Shown here in pieces: positions 8,487 through 15,604 of a stretch of DNA of 41,200 nt. Made by a program: the position numbers and the translations under genes. This DNA is from a bacterium. GTDB taxonomy: Bacteria; SM23-81; DAOVCL01. Each line of letters opens with the position of its first letter. Positions within the stretch are counted from its first letter, which is position 1. The stretch spans positions 1 to 41,200 of the forward strand of contig JAOZPP010000020.1 of the NCBI GenBank assembly GCA_029932675.1, in the 5' to 3' direction. A model generated the notes under the pieces. That model did no database searches and was not told the DNA's origin. It saw nothing but the letters and a program-made list of their open reading frames with translations.

Positions 8487-10154
8487 ATGAAAAAGAAGGC
8501 TTTTACGGTTGCTTGTCTTTTCACTCTCCTCATAATATCTCTCCCTTCAATTGGTTTGGAGAGATCTCTCCCCCCTTCCCAAGCTCTGGAAGGTTGGTCA
8601 AGGGATGAAAACCTGGGTATGTCCGTGGCCAACGCAGGAGATGTCAACGGTGATGGCTACGATGATATCATAGTCAGTGGCTTCCCCTCTCAAAGCCCTC
8701 AGGTCAGTCCGGTCTACATCTACTATGGCGGAGAAGAGATGGACAATCTTCCCGATGTTAGTTTGCGGAATGAGGACAACGCGGGGTCATTTGGCTGTTC
8801 AGTAGCTGGGGCAGGAGATGTTAATGGAGATGGTTATGGTGATATCATCGTTGGCGTGCACAGCAGTTATACCGGAGGAGGAAAAGGGGGCTTGGTCTAC
8901 ATCTATTATGGGGGTAAGGATATGAGTGATATCCCCGCTCTCTGTCTAACCTCTGGAGAGAACTTCGATGGGTTTGGGGAGGGAATTGCTGGCGTGGGAG
9001 ATGTCAATGGCGATGGCTTTGCTGATTTGGCGGTAAGCGCTTACCGAGGTCAGAGGAGGGATGGGCCGGGGCTAGTTTATATCTTCTACGGTGGCAAGGC
9101 CATGGATGGTTTGCCTGATTTAGTCCTCTCCGGCAGTGATGGGTTCGACTGGTTCGGGAGATCCCTGGCCGGAGCTGGGGATGTAAACGGAGATGGATAT
9201 GCTGATGTCATCATCGGGGCCCCCTGTCATAGGTTAAGCGGTAGTAGTAAGGGAAGGGCTTATATTTATTTCGGGGCCAAAGATATGGTTGATACTCCCG
9301 GCCTTATCCTGGAGGGTCACTCCCCTGGGGAATACTTGGGCTGGTCTGTGGCCGGAGGGGGAGATTTAAACGGGGACGGTTTTTCCGATGTAGTAGTCGG
9401 TGCGACAAAAGGCAAAAGAAGAGTGGGGAAAGGGATTATTCTGGTATACTTCGGGGGGCCGGGGATGGATGACCAGCCCGATGTGATCCTGAAGAACAGA
9501 GGAGTTATCTCCTGGTTCACTTACTCCTTGGCCAATGTGGAAGATATAAATGGAGATGGCTTCGCCGATATGCTCGTTGCCTCGTATTGTGGTAATCCGT
9601 GGAATACCCAAGGCCCTTTGGCCTACCTTTACCTGGGGGGGCCAGGGATGAGCTCATCTGCGGAGGCAATCTTATCTGGGGAAAGCGGTTCAGGTTGGTT
9701 TGCCTGGGCAGTGGCCGGAGGGGGAGATATCGATGGGGACAGAAAAGCTGATCTCGTTATTGGGGCCTTAAAAGTTGACCAAAATCGGGGCTATAAGACG
9801 TATATTTATACCACTAAATCCCCCTCTAACCAGATGGAGATTTCATCCTCTCTCCTACCCTCAACTTTCCACCTTGGACAGAATTACCCCAACCCCTTTA
9901 ATCCCCTAACAACAATTTCCTTTCAGATCCCGGATGTTGGCAACCAGCAATCAGTACCTACCACCCTCAAAATCTATAATATAAACGGACAGGTGATCCG
10001 TACCCTGATAGACGAAAGAAAAGAACCTGGTTCTTACCTGGTTTCCTGGGATGGAAGGAACGATAGCGGTAAGGAAGTCTCCTCAGGTGTGTATTTCTAC
10101 CGACTGTTGGCCGAGGGTTTCAGCGATTCAAAAAAGATGACCCTCATCAGATAG
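8487..10154 (+). CDS. Secreted FG-GAP (integrin-alpha-like) beta-propeller protein with FlgD-like C-terminal sorting domain
   Basis: 555 residues. A signal peptide (KKKAFTVACLFTLLIISLPS) is followed by seven FG-GAP repeats spanning about residues 30-440, each with a GDVNGDGYDD-type calcium loop and a preceding 'FG.S.AG.GD' strand. The last repeat is degenerate (GDIDGDRKAD). Seven repeats predict one complete seven-bladed propeller. Residues from about 465 form the FlgD-like domain: LGQNYPNPFNPLTTISFQI, a hydrophobic 'TLKIYNINGQ' strand, WDGRNDSGKEVSSGVYFYR, and the tail KKMTLIR. In the FCB group such domains direct export and surface anchoring by type IX-like secretion. GGGAGG lies 5-6 nt before the ATG. 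The ligand is unknown; adhesion or a cell-surface role is inferred from the fold. Confidence 0.9.
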   Translation: MKKKAFTVACLFTLLIISLPSIGLERSLPPSQALEGWSRDENLGMSVANAGDVNGDGYDDIIVSGFPSQSPQVSPVYIYYGGEEMDNLPDVSLRNEDNAGSFGCSVAGAGDVNGDGYGDIIVGVHSSYTGGGKGGLVYIYYGGKDMSDIPALCLTSGENFDGFGEGIAGVGDVNGDGFADLAVSAYRGQRRDGPGLVYIFYGGKAMDGLPDLVLSGSDGFDWFGRSLAGAGDVNGDGYADVIIGAPCHRLSGSSKGRAYIYFGAKDMVDTPGLILEGHSPGEYLGWSVAGGGDLNGDGFSDVVVGATKGKRRVGKGIILVYFGGPGMDDQPDVILKNRGVISWFTYSLANVEDINGDGFADMLVASYCGNPWNTQGPLAYLYLGGPGMSSSAEAILSGESGSGWFAWAVAGGGDIDGDRKADLVIGALKVDQNRGYKTYIYTTKSPSNQMEISSSLLPSTFHLGQNYPNPFNPLTTISFQIPDVGNQQSVPTTLKIYNINGQVIRTLIDERKEPGSYLVSWDGRNDSGKEVSSGVYFYRLLAEGFSDSKKMTLIR

Positions 10155-10172
10155 TAGAGGTTGCCACCTTGG

Positions 10173-10220
10173 AGAAGAAAAAGAGAGCCCCACAGGCCTT
10201 CTAAGCTTGTGGAGCTCTCT
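10173..10220 (-). terminator. Terminator between convergent genes, best oriented for the Thr-Cys repeat gene
   Basis: An imperfect hairpin at 10182-10220 (AGAGAGC arm pairing with GCTCTCT, then CCACA/TGTGG) is followed on the minus strand by a T-rich tract (TTTTTCTTC). It lies in the 98-bp gap between the FG-GAP gene (plus) and the Thr-Cys repeat gene (minus) and could serve both. Confidence 0.65.
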
Positions 10221-10252
10221 CCTTATTATCTTCTCACCTCAAAGGTAGACCA

Positions 10253-12511
10253 TTACCTTACCAGAACCATCTTCGTCGTCGAGGTGAATCCACCAGCAGT
10301 GATCTTACAGAGATAGGTTCCACTGGCTACCCTCTGACCCTGTTCATTCCTCCCATCCCAAGTAGCGGTGTAGGTTCCAGCCAGTTTATATTCGTTGATC
10401 AAGGTCTTGACCAACTGTCCCCTGAGGTTGTATACCCGCAGGGTTACCTGGCAGTCCTCAGGCACGCCAAACTCCACTGTAGTGGATGGGTTAAATGGGT
10501 TAGGATAGTTCTGGCGTAACTGGTAGCCCTCTGGCATCAGTTGCTGCATCTGCTCCTCCTCTACACCCACGCATACCGGGAGGCAGGTTGGACTACCGTC
10601 ACAGGTAGGACCTGCGGCACAGGTAGGCATCCCCGGAGTGCAAGTAAGGGGCGCACAGGTAGCCGCCCCATTGCAGGTGGGGCCTCCCGCGCAGGTGAGG
10701 GCGACACAGGTCTGGTTGCCATCACAAGTTGGCTGTGCTGGGCTACAAGTGGGCATAGCCGGATCACAGGTGGGGTTGACAACATCACAAGTCGGCATTG
10801 GCCCTCCACAGGTCACATCCTGGCAGGTGAAGTTAGGGGCACAGGTCTCGCTACCGTCACAGGTAGGTGATGCCGGATCGCAGGTAGGCATACCTGGGTC
10901 ACAGGTCTCGTATAATCCACAAGTATAATTTTCATCGCAGGTAAGATAACCAGTGCAAGTTTCGCTGCCATCGCAAGTTTCGCTGCCATCACAGGTAGGC
11001 GATGCCGGATCGCAGGTAGGCATACCCGGATCACAGGTCAGATAGTCTGGATCACAGGTGATAGTCCCGTCGCAGGTAATCATACCGTAACAAGTGGAGT
11101 AAGGCGCACAGGTCTGAGCCCCATCACAGGTAGCTCTACCATCACAGGTGACCATATCCGGATCACAGGTCACACTGCCGTCGCAGGTGGGTTGCTGGGG
11201 ATCACAGGTGGGGCTGCCATCACAGGTCTCGGTCATATCACAGGTCTCGCTACCGTCACAGGTAGGGCCACCCTGGCAGGTATTGTAACCTGTGCAAGTC
11301 AAACTTGCGTCACAGGTCTGGGTCCCATCACAGGTGGGGGACATATCACAGGTCTGGCTGCCGTCACAGGTAGGGCCACCCTGGCAGGTGTTGTAACCTG
11401 TGCAAGTTGGACTGGTGTCACAGGTCTCCACCCCTTCGCAGGTTTCATTGGGAGCACAGGTTGCCGATCCATCACAGGTCTGGTAGTCCTGACAGGTCGG
11501 ACTAGCATCACAGGTCTCCATGCCATCACAGGTGAGGTAGGGGGTACAAGTAAGGGCCTCACCCATACAGGTATGACTCCCATCACAGGTCACCTCTGTC
11601 CCTAAGCAGGTCTCGGACTGATTGCAGGTCGGTGTGCCATTGCAGGTCGGATAGCCTGAACAGGTGTTAGAAAGTGCACAGGTCTCGGTGCCGTCGCAGG
11701 TTGAGCCTCCATCACAGGTCGGACAGCCCTGACAGGTGGGACTATATGCATCGCAAGTGGGGGCATACGGATCGCAGGTTAGCTCGAAATTGTCGCAGGT
11801 ATACATATTTGGATCACAAGTCTGAACCCCTCCTATACACGTTGGCTGGCCGGGCTCACAGGTAAAATGATACAGACAAGTGGGGCCGTTGCTGTCGCAG
11901 GTGGGCATCGATGGATCACAGGTCTCGTACGGAAGGGGTTGACAGGTCTCCGTCCCATCACAGGTAGGACTACCAGCTTGACAGGTGTAGTTGGGGGAAC
12001 AGGTCTGCCCCTGGAGACAGGTCTCTGAGGTCCATTCGCAGGTAGGCATCGGCTCACAAGTGGGGAGGTAGGGCTCACAGGTAAGTTGAGGAGGGTTATA
12101 GGTGAGATTCCTTGCACAAGTATACCCAGCGTTATCGCAGGTAAAACTTCCATCACAGGTGGGTGCACCCTGTATACAGGTGAGATTCGGAGCGCAGGTT
12201 GCTCCACCAGTGCAGGTCTCTGTCCCATCACAGGTCGCACCAGCATAGGTGGGATTAAGGGGAGCCGGGGGGCTCCTATCGCCCGAGCGGGACATCCGGC
12301 AGACTTTACCCTGATGGCCCCGATTCGCGTTCATAACTGGAGGGGTATGAATTTGCTGCTCCAGGTTTGCTTTAGCCAACTCCAGGGAATGCTGAAAGAG
12401 CGGGGAACTCACTACCCTTTCATCCTCAGTCCTCGCCATGGAAAAGAGAAGGAGAACTGCCATAAGTGCGGGCAACCAAAGGATTACCGCCTTGCCTTTA
12501 TCAATTTTCAC
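10253..12511 (-). CDS. Secreted Thr-Cys tandem-repeat protein with FlgD-like C-terminal domain; function unknown
   Basis: 752 residues. An N-terminal signal segment (AVILWLPALMAVLLLFSMA) and a short linker precede residues 90-647, which consist of 87 TC dipeptides at intervals of mostly 6 or 7 residues (units such as TCDGSET, TCDASP, TCTGYN, TCDPGMP). The protein has about 90 cysteines. From C328 to C436 the spacing is exactly 6 residues, 18 times running. The end (from about residue 663) is a FlgD-like sorting domain: RQNYPNPFNPSTTVEFGV, WDGRNEQGQRVASGTYLC, TKMVLVR. The start is GTG with a very strong AAGGAGGTGA about 9 nt upstream. I do not recognise a family. The 6-residue Thr-Cys spacing is like the disulfide beta-helix of Tenebrio antifreeze protein; this is an analogy, not demonstrated homology. 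No CxxCH haem motif is present. Confidence 0.88.
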   Translation of the reverse strand: MKIDKGKAVILWLPALMAVLLLFSMARTEDERVVSSPLFQHSLELAKANLEQQIHTPPVMNANRGHQGKVCRMSRSGDRSPPAPLNPTYAGATCDGTETCTGGATCAPNLTCIQGAPTCDGSFTCDNAGYTCARNLTYNPPQLTCEPYLPTCEPMPTCEWTSETCLQGQTCSPNYTCQAGSPTCDGTETCQPLPYETCDPSMPTCDSNGPTCLYHFTCEPGQPTCIGGVQTCDPNMYTCDNFELTCDPYAPTCDAYSPTCQGCPTCDGGSTCDGTETCALSNTCSGYPTCNGTPTCNQSETCLGTEVTCDGSHTCMGEALTCTPYLTCDGMETCDASPTCQDYQTCDGSATCAPNETCEGVETCDTSPTCTGYNTCQGGPTCDGSQTCDMSPTCDGTQTCDASLTCTGYNTCQGGPTCDGSETCDMTETCDGSPTCDPQQPTCDGSVTCDPDMVTCDGRATCDGAQTCAPYSTCYGMITCDGTITCDPDYLTCDPGMPTCDPASPTCDGSETCDGSETCTGYLTCDENYTCGLYETCDPGMPTCDPASPTCDGSETCAPNFTCQDVTCGGPMPTCDVVNPTCDPAMPTCSPAQPTCDGNQTCVALTCAGGPTCNGAATCAPLTCTPGMPTCAAGPTCDGSPTCLPVCVGVEEEQMQQLMPEGYQLRQNYPNPFNPSTTVEFGVPEDCQVTLRVYNLRGQLVKTLINEYKLAGTYTATWDGRNEQGQRVASGTYLCKITAGGFTSTTKMVLVR
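10571..12244 (-). repeat. Coding minisatellite: 18/21-bp units encoding Thr-Cys repeats
   Basis: The plus strand shows 'atcacaggt'-type units (ACCTGTGAT in the coding sense) about every 18 or 21 bp across 1.7 kb. Higher-order copies are visible. The block at 11345-11404 recurs almost identically at 11237-11296 (108-bp offset). The block at 10973-11035 recurs at 10841-10903 (132-bp offset), encoding the same 21 residues. This points to growth by tandem duplication. Confidence 0.9.
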
Positions 12512-12626
12512 TCTTTTTCACCTCCTTTCCGTTGAATTTTGGGAATGTTTTCTCATACCATCCCCCTTTTTGGAGATTAAGATTCCCGGAAATCGCTCCA
12601 TAACCGCTAAGTTCACCGCCTCAGAA

Positions 12627-12910
12627 CAGGGGTTCTCACCCCTGAATTTTTGATGAGATTAACTCCTTAATGAACACAAAAAGCCGGGGCACTGACAAAA
12701 GAACTGGTGTCCCAATTCCTGGGTGGCCCGGCATTACAACAAAATCCCCCCCTACCTGATTTCCAAACACCCCTAAAACCGCGGCTTTGCATTCCTCCCC
12801 TTTCTTAAGGGTTAAAGACTACATCCCACATCAACTGCAAGCAATTTAGCAAATAACAATGTAAGATGGGAGTGGTTCATCAGTGAAATCTGAGGTGCTT
12901 TAACCCGACT
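12627..12910 (-). ncRNA. Structured 5' leader RNA of the Thr-Cys repeat gene (riboswitch-like)
   Basis: A good promoter at 12918-12946 puts the transcript start about 400 nt before the GTG. The leader contains, in order: a CCCTT/AAGGG hairpin, the block ATGCAAAGCCGCGGTTTT (12776-12793), an intrinsic-terminator hairpin (12678-12732), a perfect 7-bp stem CAGGGGT/ACCCCTG closed by a GAGA tetraloop (12627-12644), and then the strong ribosome binding site at about 12519-12531. GCAAAGCC followed later by GCCGGGCCACC recalls the core of class-I cyclic-di-GMP riboswitches, but I cannot fold the full aptamer, so the class is unassigned. Confidence 0.45.
12678..12732 (-). terminator. Intrinsic terminator/attenuator inside the leader
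   Basis: The outer stem GCCGGG (12732-12727) pairs with CCCGGC (12688-12683), with inner pairing around CCCA/TGGG, and is followed by TTTTT (12682-12678). It lies about 170 nt upstream of the start codon in the same transcript, as expected for an attenuator. Confidence 0.6.
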
Positions 12911-12917
12911 GAACTTA

Positions 12918-12946
12918 AATATACATCAAAAAGCCCATTTTGGCAA
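12918..12946 (-). promoter_or_regulatory. Sigma70-type promoter of the Thr-Cys repeat gene
   Basis: TTGCCA (12946-12941) and TATATT (12923-12918) are separated by exactly 17 nt, just beyond the stop of the upstream minus-strand gene. The spacing and -10 box are the same as in the promoter at 18172-18200. Confidence 0.7.
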
Positions 12947-12966
12947 GAACTTTTTTAAGTTTATCA

Positions 12967-15504
12967 CTACCTACCCCTATGACTTGGGATTAGATAAGGA
13001 AGTTGTAGCTTTCCGCCGAAGGATTTTATAGGGGGTTTTCCCTGATTCAGTCCCATTAACCTCCTGAAGATGAAGAACTCCATTTCATTGATCTTAATCT
13101 GCTCTGGAGTGGGGGTCACGCCAGTGTGGCCCATCGACCTGGTATTAAACAAAGAGGAATTGGCAAAAACCATAATCTTTCCCTTCCCCCATTCTTTCTC
13201 CACCAGAACTGCCCCTCCATTCCTTAACCGCAACACAGGGGTCCCTCCAGTCACTCGGCCGGGATTTCTGGCTGTGGCTACTACCCTTAGCGAATCGTCA
13301 TAAATTGGCAAGGTCCGCGGGGGGAGTAACCCAATCTCCAAGCCGAATAAGGTGAGGAGTTGGTTGGCTGTGGATCGGCGGTTTGTAGGGTCATCCAACA
13401 CCAGAACCCTACCTCCCCTTTCCACGTATTCGGAGACCAAATCTACATCTTGAATAGAAAAAGGCTTCTGGGGTTCGATTACCACTACAGCATCTCCCTC
13501 CCTAATGGCCCCATCCAATTTAGAATATGCTTTGGGCACGAATCCCAACCTCTGCGTCCAGACAAAGAAAGTATGAAAGTTGTTATCCTGATTGCTCCCT
13601 AGTCTGAGGGAGGGTATAAAAAAGTCAGAATGTTCCTGCTCAAAAGCGATCCTGGTGTATTTGGTATGGGGAGTTGGAATGGGGTAAAACTTATCGTAAT
13701 TAAGGAAGGAAACCACCCTGAGAGCTATAGGAGAGGCCATCATAATGCCACCCAAAAGGAAAAAGGCCAGGGTCTCCTTTGCCACCTTAGAGCCAGCACG
13801 GATCGATAAGTACCCACACAAAGCAAATAGGATGAAGAAGATCCAGTTGAGGAAAGAATACTTGTTTCTTCTATTCAACCATTCGATGGTTCCCAAGGCA
13901 AGTTCGGGTTTTCCTGGAATGAACATAAAGAAGTTGGAAAAAACAGTGCTGTCGGTGAATCCCACCACCCTTCCCCGGCCATACTTTCTGGCCACGGCCT
14001 GCAGGAAAAGTCCAAAATCATAATCCTTGTAACTCTGTCCTTTGGCTGGGAAGAAGCTCCTCTGGGAGTAGTCCAAGGGTAAAGTCCGCAGCTTATTGCC
14101 CACAATCACCCCTTGGGCAAGCAGTGATGCACCTATAGTGCACGAGGTGGCAAAGAGAAAGGGGGGCATATGGGCCACAATGGGATGGGGCAAGACTCCT
14201 GGCCGTCTGTAGACGGAAAGGGCGGAAGTAGCGAGGTCATAGGTAGAGTCGAATCTGAAGTGGAAACCGAACAGACGGGCAAGCTGGTTTAAGTAACCGC
14301 TGGAACCGAAAACATTGGTGTGGTCACCAATTAAGTAGAGACCACCTCCCGCGCGAACGAAGTCCCTGATGGCGGCAATTTCCTCTTGGAGGAGGGCTTC
14401 CGTAGGGGTTTTGATGATCAAAACATCGTAGTTGCTGAGGAGTTCTTTGGTCAATTTCTCATGGCCTCGGCTAATTTTGTAATAGTAGCCCAGAAATTCG
14501 GCTAAACAATAATAATTATAACCCGATTTTCGCCCATACCACTTGGTGTCGAACTCCTGTTCGGTCCACTCCCAATCACTATGGAATTCATCAATTAATA
14601 CTCTTCCGGCCTTCTTCTCCCCTGGATCTTGAAAACCGAAAGCAAAGAGGAAAAAGAAAGTGCTCAGAAAAGCTAGGCCAAAAACTGAGACATACTTTAA
14701 GGGAGTGACTTCCCCAAGGGTTAAGGTCAAGTTGGTTTTAGCTGCCGGTATCCATCTGGCCAGGAGGAGAAAAAGGGGGAGGAATGTGACCATTGTAACA
14801 AGAGGAGACCAATAACAATTTAACCGATTAGTGGAAAGCACAACAAGAATCAGAAAGATGTGACGAACGAGGGGGAAGACAACCAATAGAGAGGCAAGGA
14901 TGAGCAAACTTCTTCTCCAGGATTTGGAGAGGAAGAGTAGAACAAATCCACCGATAAGGGTGAGAATGACGAGCAGGAGGCCAAGTCTCTGCCAAGTGGT
15001 GATGAAGTAGAAGATATCAACCACCCGAGGGACATATATGATGCCTTGGTTAAGATAGGCATTAACTCCAATCAGCTTCAGTCCTCTACAGACTAAGGGA
15101 GCAAGGACATCAACCCGATGATAACGAGATCCCAGGATGTAGTATAAGGAAATGGCCAAATTCTGAAAGAAAAGTATGACTCCACTAAAAAAGAGTCCAA
15201 GGAGAAGCGATGTAATTCGCCTAAAATACCGCCTCAAAGGGGAAAGGGCAAGACTGGCCAAGATAAGCAGACTTCCCAGATTATGAGGAAAGGGGAGGAG
15301 GAAGATAAACAGGAGAAGGGGAATACCTAACAGGTAGTGCTTCACCGAAGGGGTAGACGCTTTTGCCCGCCAAAAGGCGAATGTGTTGAAAAGAATTCCA
15401 CCTATGAGACACGGTATCCAATACCCAGATGCATCTGCAAAGATAGGCAAGGTGAATAACCAGGTTGAGGAAAGTAAAAAAAGACCAATCCAGAGAAGGT
15501 TCAT
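12967..15504 (-). CDS. Membrane protein with exosortase-like region (no catalytic Cys) fused to two amidotransferase-like domains (paralogue 2)
   Basis: 845 residues. Residues 1-290 are a multi-pass membrane region. Within it LIGVNAYLNQGIIYVP (144-159), then a hydrophobic run, SKSWRRSLLILASLLVVFPL and VRHIFLIL follow the order of exosortase/EpsH proteins. However, the place of the catalytic CSG motif reads FITTWQRL, so the cysteine is absent. Residues 298-530 form a Rossmann/class-I amidotransferase-like domain (YDVLIIKTP, IRDFVRAGGGLYLIGDHT, GRGRVVGFTDST). Two membrane segments (551-600) and a second similar domain (615-820; VSEYVERGGRVLVLDD, GKGKIMVFANSS) complete it. The first domain resembles DUF4350/GIFT-type non-enzymatic folds; no catalytic Cys-His pair is evident. 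It shares its whole architecture with the gene upstream, 100 nt away on the same strand. Function unknown. Confidence 0.82.
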   Translation of the reverse strand: MNLLWIGLFLLSSTWLFTLPIFADASGYWIPCLIGGILFNTFAFWRAKASTPSVKHYLLGIPLLLFIFLLPFPHNLGSLLILASLALSPLRRYFRRITSLLLGLFFSGVILFFQNLAISLYYILGSRYHRVDVLAPLVCRGLKLIGVNAYLNQGIIYVPRVVDIFYFITTWQRLGLLLVILTLIGGFVLLFLSKSWRRSLLILASLLVVFPLVRHIFLILVVLSTNRLNCYWSPLVTMVTFLPLFLLLARWIPAAKTNLTLTLGEVTPLKYVSVFGLAFLSTFFFLFAFGFQDPGEKKAGRVLIDEFHSDWEWTEQEFDTKWYGRKSGYNYYCLAEFLGYYYKISRGHEKLTKELLSNYDVLIIKTPTEALLQEEIAAIRDFVRAGGGLYLIGDHTNVFGSSGYLNQLARLFGFHFRFDSTYDLATSALSVYRRPGVLPHPIVAHMPPFLFATSCTIGASLLAQGVIVGNKLRTLPLDYSQRSFFPAKGQSYKDYDFGLFLQAVARKYGRGRVVGFTDSTVFSNFFMFIPGKPELALGTIEWLNRRNKYSFLNWIFFILFALCGYLSIRAGSKVAKETLAFFLLGGIMMASPIALRVVSFLNYDKFYPIPTPHTKYTRIAFEQEHSDFFIPSLRLGSNQDNNFHTFFVWTQRLGFVPKAYSKLDGAIREGDAVVVIEPQKPFSIQDVDLVSEYVERGGRVLVLDDPTNRRSTANQLLTLFGLEIGLLPPRTLPIYDDSLRVVATARNPGRVTGGTPVLRLRNGGAVLVEKEWGKGKIMVFANSSLFNTRSMGHTGVTPTPEQIKINEMEFFIFRRLMGLNQGKPPIKSFGGKLQLPYLIPSHRGR

Positions 15505-15604
15505 CTCTTATAATCCTCTGTTTACACTACACATAAGAACTAATTTTTTAAGCCCACCAGGCGGTGAGGCCAACCGAAGCCGGGGAGAAACTCTGGCCCT
15601 TCAG

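Noticed and set aside
10571-12244. Regular short repeats suggesting a CRISPR array
   Set aside because: Units are 18/21 bp without distinct spacers and stay in one open frame with signal peptide and sorting domain; it is a coding repeat.
10571-12244. Multihaem cytochrome or zinc-finger interpretation of the Cys-rich protein
   Set aside because: No CxxCH motif and no paired CxxC/HxxC pattern; cysteines are 5-8 residues apart.
10541-12535. Open frames on the plus strand across the Thr-Cys gene
   Set aside because: They arise from the repeat read in other frames; they lack ribosome binding sites and domain features.
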